DNA of 64,000 nucleotides from Massospora cicadina. Lineage: Eukaryota > Entomophthoromycota > Entomophthoromycetes > Entomophthorales > Entomophthoraceae. How positions within the stretch are numbered: the first letter of the stretch is position 1; each line of letters begins with the position of its first letter. Location of the stretch: assembly GCA_022478985.1 (NCBI GenBank), contig JAKSZP010017483.1, positions 1 to 64,000 of the forward strand, read 5' to 3'. A program made the position numbers and the translations under genes. Shown piece by piece: positions 57,058-64,000 of the stretch. The notes below the pieces were generated by a model, which saw only the letters and a list, made by a program, of their open reading frames with translations, was not told where the DNA came from and ran no database searches.

Positions 57058-58684
57058 ATCCTACAAAGCGTGGGCCAAGGCAGAGAGCAATGGCATGGGG
57101 TTAATGGTGATATGCGAGGCGAGATTGCAGAGGATCAGTTGGTCATGAAAATTATTATCAGCGTAAATCGCACCTAGATAAGTGGACAAGCATTTTTCCA
57201 CTTGAATGTGCGTGGCAAGAATTTGGGAGATTAAAGCGTCACTAGCACGGGTAACCTTTGCTTTGGTTTTTGAAGCAGTAATCACTTTCTGAATGGTATC
57301 CATGGCGTGTTTATGAAACAATAGAGTGGCTTTTTGCTCCATCTAGTACTAGAAAAAAAGTGGCTTTTTGCTCAATAGGTCAGGACGGGGAAAAGATGGG
57401 AGGAGGGAGTCCTTGGCAAGCATCTTTTCTTTGTGGACAACAGCATTGCAGAGGAATTTCAGTTCAGGTGGTCAGCAACTTCCACAGCAAAATGGTGTTG
57501 GGTGCATAACACATTGTCATCTGACCATGGGGCATAAAAGCGCCGAGGGATCTCAATGGAGGTTTGTAGAAGGATAAATTCTTTTACGTCAGTTTTGAGC
57601 TTTTAGTAACATTTTCCAATTCATTGGTTTCATCCAATAAAGACCATGGGTTCATGTCATACATATCTGCGTTTTCCTCAAAAAAATGACTGAAGTTGGT
57701 GATTGAGTTGGGGTTTGAAAACCATTGTCCAAGCTGCTTCATTATTGGTGGGAGCATTAGTGGCACTGGACTTAGAGGGGCCTGATTGGCTGCTGTGGAC
57801 GCAGCAGTGACAGCAGGTTTTGGAGGAGGGTTATAATTGCACCCCATTCCATGATGGCTGCAGGGTGGTTGGCGGATGGGTAGCTGGCGGCCAAGCCTGC
57901 AGAGGTGGCAGAAGAAGCAAGGTAAGAACAACTACGCTTTTATTGATCCAACTCGAAGCAGGATTAACAGATGGTCCACCTGCCCTTGACGCGGGTCCAG
58001 AATGGGTGGTCAGGGGCAGAAGCAACGATGGAGTGAGGTGGAATCTGCTCAGCAATGTTAGTAAATGCAGGGCTGATCAGGGCAAATGCCTGAGGCCCAG
58101 CAAGGCTTGTGGCTCCATTGGGGACCACAAATTGTAGGTTGGGGTCAGTGCCATAGACTGCCAAACATTCCATAAGCTCCTGATGGAGCACCGCAGGGGG
58201 AAGGTGAGTGGACAATCCAAAAACTAGACCAACAACGTGGAGTCAGTGGGGAACTGGGTGTGCGTGGTGGGAATTGGTGTGTCCTCAAAGAGAAGGAGCA
58301 CACTTTCTGCAGTGGCAGTGTTAGCTTTGCATGTGAAACCTAGGTCAAATTACCCTTATAGGGGCGGAAATTGATAAATTCAGCAGGTTGCTTCACCAAC
58401 TGTGTTATTTTGATTATGGCTTTTTCCATGTATGGGAACAATTTCCCATATATGACCCAAAGGCCAAAATGCATGTGAGAGCGTGGAAGCACAAGAGGGC
58501 AGTGGGGCACTGCCTGGGATGGAGCGAGGTGGATGGCGAGATCCTTGGGTGGAATAAACTGATTCAAGGATTTATTAGGACTGGATGAACCAGTCTGAGC
58601 GCGTTTACCTACCTGACACAAAACGCTGGATGGGGTTTCGCCGTTGCCCCACACAGGAGCAGTAGGCTTTGGGGCCGTGGACAT
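57058..58684 (-). pseudogene. L4 ORF1-like protein gene
   Basis: Minus-strand start at 58684 (MSTAPKPTAP). TGSSSPNKSLNQFIPP matches L3. The RRM-like part is split by a frameshift (EFINFRPYKG near 58360-58390; THLPPAVLHQELM, 57964-58215). A Cys-containing finger lies near 57930-57970, then NPWSLLDETNE (57620-57660), matching NPWDLL of L3. A C-terminal helical part (57061-57342) ends at TAG 57058-57060. Without the insert the frame would span about 530 codons, longer than LINE1 ORF1. Role inferred as RNA binding. Confidence 0.75.
57325..57373. mobile_element. Micro-insertion 2: 19-bp, same 3' end as micro-insertion 1
   Basis: Insert 57340-57358 (CATCTAGTACTAGAAAAAA) is flanked by the 15-bp duplication AGTGGCTTTTTGCTC (57325-57339 and 57359-57373), which interrupts the ORF1-like gene of L4. 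The shared end CATCTAGTACTA plus A-run with 53501-53515 shows a common source. Confidence 0.85.
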
Positions 58685-58783
58685 AAGTGAATCAGTGTTG
58701 CAGCTAAGTGCCTTTCTAATTTATTTTTCATTTCAAATTCGCTTGAAACTGGGTTTGAGTGGGAAGAAACCCAGTTCAAAATT

Positions 58784-59579
58784 CTCTACCCCCACAATAT
58801 CCCATTAAGCTACCTCAGAATTCAGCCACTACCTAAAGGATTGTCGCCTATCAAACTGAGAGAATTTTTTCCATCAAAATTTTAATTACAATATCATTCC
58901 TGTGTCTTTCAGTAACCTGTTAAAATTGAGCCCTGCCTTACGCTAATATTTACATCAATTTTAGCCTAATATGACTCTAAAATGTCAAAAAACCTGAAAC
59001 CCTTTTTACCAAGCATGGATCACCCTGCACCCAAAGATCCCTCTTTGAATATACCTTCCCAATTATCTTGGATTCTGAGACTTCTGCTATTATTGTCATT
59101 GAAAATTCTTCTTGACATTGGCTATGAAGATATACTCATGAGCAAACTTGTTTATTGATGGCCGATGGTTCAATAAAATCCTGCTGCAGCCAAGTTTCTG
59201 ACTTACCTGTTGAGGTCAGTGGCAAAGTATTACCATCTTTAAAATTTTCATTTAATATGCGACTTCCCATATGTTATTGTCAAGTAAAGTAATAAGGAAT
59301 TTGGAATATTTGCAAAAATCAAAAATGGTTAGTGGTACATTAAACTGATTAAGGAATAAATTGCTACTAATACACTACAACCAACTCCTACTTCCCAAAA
59401 CCAACCATTTTATCAAAATCATCACATACCAGTGCATCAAAGTTTTATAACAAGTTCAGAATTCAGAGCATCCCCTGGAACAATAAAGAGAAGAATTATT
59501 ACAACTAGTCCAGAACTATGAGGATAATATAAACCAGGATTAAGATGACATTTCTTTATCTAACTTGATACAACAACAT
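58784..59579 (+). pseudogene. Protease-like fragment of another retrotransposon
   Basis: The plus strand reads ILLDIGYEDILMSKL near 59107-59150, where a D-T-G protease start is expected (DIG here). In the next frame comes LMADGSIKSCCSQVSDLPVE, then KFSFNMRLPICY (59155-59285). This matches the pattern of retrotransposon proteases (active site, A-D-G-S strand, hydrophobic strand). The rest to 59579 is decayed. Element J inserted at its end. Confidence 0.45.
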
Positions 59580-60122
59580 TGTCAAATTTCTGATATTAGT
59601 GGACAATAATCCCTGAAGAGCTATAGTGGAATGGTGATATCCGCTGACTAGGATGTTATTTACGAGTATTTAAGCGCCTTGAGATGAGGCGATATTGGGA
59701 TATAACAGATTACAATTGGATCGCCTACATATAAGGCAATAAGGTGATGTCAATATTTGACAAATATATTTAGATCACCTTGAACTAAGGCGATAGAAAA
59801 TTGAAGAACACCATCTAAAACCAATGAGATTTGGCGGAATAGAGTAGCCTAAGATAATAGAATGGTATCATCCAAAGTCGCTGATATATAAGCAAGATGG
59901 AGTGATTAAAAAGGAGGGTTGTTAATAATTGAGAGAGCGTAACAGCAAAGAGTCTCGTTATTTATCAAAATAAATAAAAGTGTCATTGGGGAACTGCTCC
60001 TATTTTATTATGTTTTCCAGTGTTTAGAGGAATGACGATCCTCATATTGTCTTTCTGTTGTTCATGGGTTTGACTTGTGCGACCCTTATGGTGGATCCAA
60101 TGGTATTGCTAGAATTATAACA
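59580..60122 (+). repeat. 5' LTR of element J
   Basis: It starts TGTCAAATTTCTGATA and ends ATTATAACA. It is clearly related to the LTR of A (GAGGCGATATTGGGATATAA is shared) and contains GGCGAT/ATCGCC boxes. GTAGTGCTCACTACAGGGG follows at 60123-60141. Confidence 0.85.
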
Positions 60123-61292
60123 GTAGTGCTCACTACAGGGGTCCATTGATCAACCACTAAAAAATAAAAATTTCTAAGTCGTCTGCCATGTCTCATCAGG
60201 CCTGCTTTGCCGGGGAACCAACATGAAGTGCTGCACTGCCAAATATGATGAACTCCAACTCACTTTTGACGCGGTGCTCAAAAAACAGGATGACCTTCTT
60301 CAAGAATGAAACGCCATTATGCACCAGCTCGACAGCATTTTTAGTCAAATGAAAATCCTGGGATAACAGAACAAGCAACTCGCTGATCACTTAGACAACA
60401 CTACCAAACAACTACATTGTGCATAGCAGAAATTGATCAGTACCTCCCAGCCCTCTCATTGGGAAGAAGAATGACAAGGGGGAACAATATGACAAGGAAT
60501 ATGACGCTGTCTGGAGCTATTCTACCCAGGAGGGTAGCCCAGGATATGAATATGAATTGGAGCGCCATTTCCCTCAAGTGATGGCAGTGCTGACCACCGC
60601 AGAGGCCCACACTACCTTCAAAGCAGCGGACATCCCACCCTCCGCTGGACCAGCTCTTTATCAAGAGACTGCTTATGAATCTCGACTTATTCCTCAGTAC
60701 ACTCCAAAAAGGTGCATCTATGATCAGGACAAGGAGGTCAAAATCGAGAAGCTGCCTCCATTCAATCGCAATGAGGATATCCAAAGCTCCTTCAAATGGT
60801 TTGAGTTTTCAGCAGAAGGAGCCTTTGATCAGCGTAAAGCTAAACTGTTGCTATTTTCTTTAGATGTTGGGAGTGCTGATCAAGTCACCTGCTACCTTCT
60901 GAGTAGCTTCATTACCTACCAAGATGTAAAGGATAATGTGCTTTGACTGTTTTGGGGTACCTCAAAATTATCACAGCAAAAGGTGGAATTCTTGAATATT
61001 TGGTTCCTCCATAATGAGACCCTCACAGAGTTTGCTGATTGTTTTACAGCAGAAGCTACATGCTGATTGGGGCAGGCTATCTAGTGGAAGCTGAAATATG
61101 CATTGCAATGACCTCTGCAGTGAAGCCATACTGTGAGCTTCACAATGTCATTTCTTCAATTTAGGATGGCGATGTTCCCCTGCTCAAAATTGTGTCATTC
61201 TTGTGCCACATATCCAAAAACTTCCCTCTGCCCAATAATGAGCAGAAGAATACTGCCTCTTCTGGACCCTCTTATTTGGGGGAATAGCTCAT
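60123..61292 (+). pseudogene. Gag of element J
   Basis: N-terminal coiled coil (60240-60400, in-frame stops) and a 129-residue open stretch 60557-60946 with SFKWFEFSAEGAFDQRKAKL and the capsid block GSADQVTCYLLSSFITYQDV shared with A. The block FADCF near 61030 matches FADHF of E. It ends before the zinc knuckle. Confidence 0.82.
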
Positions 61293-62436
61293 TATAAAAA
61301 TTTACTTAAGGAGCTTATTATTGGTCATTAACCCAGTAACCTTTTTACTTCACAGGTTCATTTCCTCATGCACCTTCTATTGTAAAGAATATATTATACA
61401 ATAAAAGTATGGAGACTATTATCCATAGTTGAGTTTGAACTATTTTAAGGCCCTATGCTTCAGCCAGTACTTCCAATTAAATACAACAAGTCATATTTTT
61501 AGGGATTTATTTTCTCTATTCTTGTCCACTTAATCTCCGTCAAGATCCTCTGATGACAGTCTCCTTCAGCCCAACACACAGTCGGCAGCTATCCCCTAGT
61601 TGTGGTTCCCTTTGTCTCTAGATCCCCACTCAGATCTCTACTCTTCTCTCTGAGAGTCTAACAATTATTGCCTTCTGCAATAATATCCTTGAGATGGAAA
61701 CTTCACACTGGATGCTGATAGTTTAACTATAACTGAATCTACAAATATAACTAATAATGTTTTTTGTAGTAATAGTTGTTTTTGTAGTAATAGTTGTTTT
61801 TTATTATAGTGAATCCTAGGGAATTTTAGGGGATTCGGCCATCTAACCCTCAGTTGAAACCTCTTTGATGAAACGGCAGCTGTTGCCATTGAATCACCCT
61901 TCCTCATCTTGGCAGCGATGTTCTTCCCCATCCTGGCTAGGATTCTGTCATTGGACATCATCGAGACCTCAAATGGAAAGAGTCAAAAACATGTCCATAA
62001 CGTTTTCCTCTCAATTCAAGTGAACCAACCATAATTTGGTTAACGAACTGCTTAGGTAATGGGACTTTTTACCCATTATGGCAGGTCACTTCACAACCAA
62101 TTGATTCACTAGTTGCAGGTGGCATCACTCGCCTCACAACTCACTACTCATTCCCAATCAGTCAGTGATGAAATCTGACCGGTCCCAATTGGTACAACTG
62201 ATATTTAATCATTATCAGATGTCCCTATTTCGTCAGCTGCTCCGCCCAATGAGATATTAGGTATTCATCTAGATTAATCCCTGATGGATATGATCAGGCA
62301 AATATACCAAAATCCCCCAAACGTAGTTTCTCCAAAATTTGGGCCAACCAATTTCTGATTCACTTCACCTTAGGTAATTTCCCCTAGTGATACCAGGTAA
62401 TCTAGCAGGCTGGGAATATTGGCAAAAATTCCAACA
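61293..62436 (-). repeat. 3' LTR of element H
   Basis: It aligns with both LTRs of G over its whole length. A local triplication-like AGTAATAGTTGTTTTT (61768-61800) is specific to this copy. Confidence 0.88.
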
Positions 62437-63255
62437 CATCCCCCTCTTGCCTAGATTTCCAGTAAGAAAAGGACTGGGGCATGGGAACACTGCTTTGGAC
62501 ACCTGGTCAAATACTTCATTGGTTCAAAGGGAGTACACTCATCAATACTCAATGCTGCTTGGGATGACCTTTGGCACACGGCATTCCTCCTCTTCCTCTT
62601 AACTAACGCCCACTCAGAGTGTGGTCCCCACGACCTCTTGTCATGTCAGGCTGATCGATTTACTCATGACGATATTAGTCCCAGGATCCAGTTTCCCCCA
62701 TCAGGGTATATGACCCGCTGTCAGATTCAGGATTCTTGGTCTGGCATCCTTGAATTCATGATTCTCTCCTCATCCTAGACAGGAGACTCTTGACATCGAT
62801 GTTTGTTTTGCAGCTTGATTAAAATACTTATTTCTATTTGCCCTCATTATTTCGCTCATAACTTCTTGGCTGTAAGTCATTCTTAATTCTTCCCTCAGAA
62901 ATCTTATTTCATTATTTTTTGAAAATTTCCTGAAATTGGAGCCTAATGGATTATAGAGTGCATAATGTCAACTTCTATATAAGTCTGACATCCCCCCTCT
63001 AGTCCTGCTTATATGTCAAACTCAGAATCCCGCTACCAACAGCTTCTTAACAGATTGTCAGATTCAGACCTCTGCCTCTTCCAGCAAATGAGTCAGGATT
63101 CTTGACGGAACCTCTTCTATGGTCCCTCCAGGACTCATATGCCTAGTCTAGCTCAAGCAGCTAGTCCTTCCATCAAATTACCAGAAAGGGTAACCAATCC
63201 CTCTGAAACCAGGTGTGCTATCTTTTAGAACAACTCTCAGTTGACTCTTCCCTTG
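62437..63255 (-). pseudogene. pol 3' end of element H
   Basis: It aligns with the integrase C-terminal region of G. No open stretch of note; many shifts. Confidence 0.65.
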
Positions 63256-64000
63256 CAGTCAATCCCCGAGTTAAACTTCAAAACCCTCCTGGATTCAGCT
63301 CCTTTCACTGATGCTCTGAACATCATCATCAATGCTCTGGAGGTCATGCCGGTCCCATTGGATCATTCATTCTTGGCTGGGGTTGGACTTGCTCCTGAGT
63401 TTCTCTTCTGACTTGGTCAATTCTACAAACTGCTGTGCTGGTTTCTGAGCTTTCAATTGGGAACAGCATACATTTTAAGCTCCCCTACGCTGAACTTCAG
63501 GCGCAAGTCACTGAGGCATTGACATTAGCGCTGAATTCCTCTGATCTGGACAACTTTCTGGATCGGGATACTGCCACTTATGCTCTCCACTTTGTCAGCC
63601 AAGTTCTTCAGGTTGGTCAACATAGCTTCCAGCCTCACCTGGCTTCTATTGGTCATTCAGCTTCAGCTTCTGCAAAGCCCTTAGTCATCATTTACAAGAT
63701 GCAATCTGCTATTTACACAACTACCTCTTCTCTGGAGCTTCTCATTGCTATCTTCCATTGATGGCGTTAATTGGGGGCATGATTTGAAAACCCCCATCAA
63801 CTATTCCTTCTTTGTGCCAGCTCACATGTCCGGTGTTCTTGATGAGGCCCGTTGGCAGGCACTCAAGACAAATCTTCTGGTGCCAGTGCTTTATCAGGAT
63901 TACTCAGGGTTATTTGCTGATTGCTTCTTCCTATATTGCTGTTTTCCTCCCCGCTCCAGGGTTTTGTGATTGGCTTTTTCAATATATCAATTTCCCTTCC
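63256..64000 (+). other. Unidentified plus-strand coding-like segment
   Basis: Three consecutive readings in different frames look protein-like: 63256-63412 (FKTLLDSAPFTDALNIIINA), 63399-63761 (LPYAELQAQVTEALTLALNS) and 63745-63969 (SFFVPAHMSGVLDEARWQAL). They are rich in Leu, Ala and Ser and mostly helical. I recognise no family. LPYAELQAQ resembles LPYARIQAK in the C-terminal part of the L3 protein, but the order of the other blocks does not fit. It could be a further retroelement or a host gene fragment. Confidence 0.4.

Larger units (their letters stand above)
56840..58770 (-). mobile_element. L4: second ORF1-only LINE-related element
   Basis: This 1931-bp minus-strand element, within 25 bp of the length of L3, has a 13-bp duplication. 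The 3' end reads CATCCCCAGGTTGGCATACC, then ACAAATAAATTAA, close to the ends of LINE1, LINE2 and L3. It carries one ORF1-like gene and a micro-insertion near its 3' end. L3 and L4 match over their whole length but are strongly diverged, so the family is old. Confidence 0.85.
59580..61292 (+). mobile_element. Ty3/Gypsy retrotransposon J (5' part, cut by H)
   Basis: A 543-bp LTR (59580-60122), primer block and gag related to A. The gag stops at 61292, where an LTR of element H begins; the remainder should lie beyond the window. Confidence 0.85.
61293..63255 (-). mobile_element. Gypsy element H (G family), 3' part
   Basis: LTR 61293-62436 (1144 bp), purine tract CAAGAGGGGGATG beside it (62437-62452, minus strand), then 0.8 kb aligned with 48125-48960 of G. 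The match ends near 63255, within the integrase region, at an abrupt change to unrelated sequence. Confidence 0.85.

Noticed and set aside
61768..61800. Tandem AGTAATAGTTGTTTTT units as a regulatory repeat
   Set aside because: Found only in the LTR of H, not in the two LTRs of G; a local slippage duplication explains it.
63435..63761. 108-residue open stretch as an intact host gene
   Set aside because: It begins with GTG, has a stop just upstream in frame and continues in another frame; no family is recognisable. Listed only as an unidentified segment.
1..64000. Bacterial features (operons, Shine-Dalgarno sites, CRISPR arrays, prophage)
   Set aside because: All readable proteins are eukaryotic retrotransposon domains, and no regularly spaced repeats or bacterial gene order exist.

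Overview
This window contains only eukaryotic transposable elements. I could not identify a single host gene, tRNA or rRNA, and nothing is arranged like a bacterial operon. It holds Ty3/Gypsy-type LTR retrotransposons, two full-length LINEs of about 5.2 kb with a CCHC finger after the reverse transcriptase, and two short LINE relatives that carry only an ORF1-like gene. The Gypsy proteins, the Tad/L1-like LINE and the very dense nesting fit a repeat-rich fungus. That placement is an inference, because no host marker gene is present. Nearly every coding region is broken by stops and frameshifts, often at transition mutations, so the window looks like old, silent heterochromatin.

Layout. Positions 1-5504 hold Gypsy element B (minus strand, missing RNase H and integrase), inserted in an older minus-strand Gypsy element C (about 5.5-8.2 kb). 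Two further decayed minus-strand Gypsy regions follow: a gag-like region (about 9.2-11.1 kb) and the RT/RNase H of element D (about 12.0-13.4 kb). Gypsy element A (13367-25199, plus strand, 5-bp target duplication) carries LINE1 (13672-18930) inside its 5' LTR. Positions 25908-46285 form a five-level nest. Gypsy F (minus) holds LINE2 in its 5' LTR. LINE2 holds Gypsy E (34935-44085, plus). E holds a 1.96-kb ORF1-only LINE relative (L3, 38013-39967) and, in its leader, a foreign LTR with a short pol stub. Gypsy G (46979-54543, minus) has 1.15-kb LTRs. A second ORF1-only element, L4, lies at 56840-58770. Gypsy J (from 59580, plus) is cut by element H (from 61293, minus), a second member of the G family. 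H in turn breaks off at about 63255 against an unidentified coding-like segment that runs to the window end.

The insertion boundaries can be read at base level. Target-site duplications were found for A (5 bp), LINE1 (19 bp), E (5 bp), LINE2 (about 14 bp, decayed), L3 (18 bp), L4 (13 bp) and, one base off, for F. Removing the insertions gives a relative order of events and shows that 13.36 kb, 25.2-25.9 kb, 46.3-46.97 kb and 54.5 kb were once neighbours.

The most interesting content is (1) the L3/L4 family. It has LINE-style target duplications, an RRM-like plus zinc-finger ORF1 with an added C-terminal part, no reverse transcriptase, and a 3' terminus shared with the LINEs, which resembles trans-mobilised half-LINEs. 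(2) Two extremely short insertions (19 and 32 bp) share the same A-ending 3' end and are flanked by 13-15 bp duplications. (3) The 5' end of E is chimeric. (4) The Asp codons of catalytic motifs carry lesions repeatedly, against a background of CpG-to-TpG/CpA decay.
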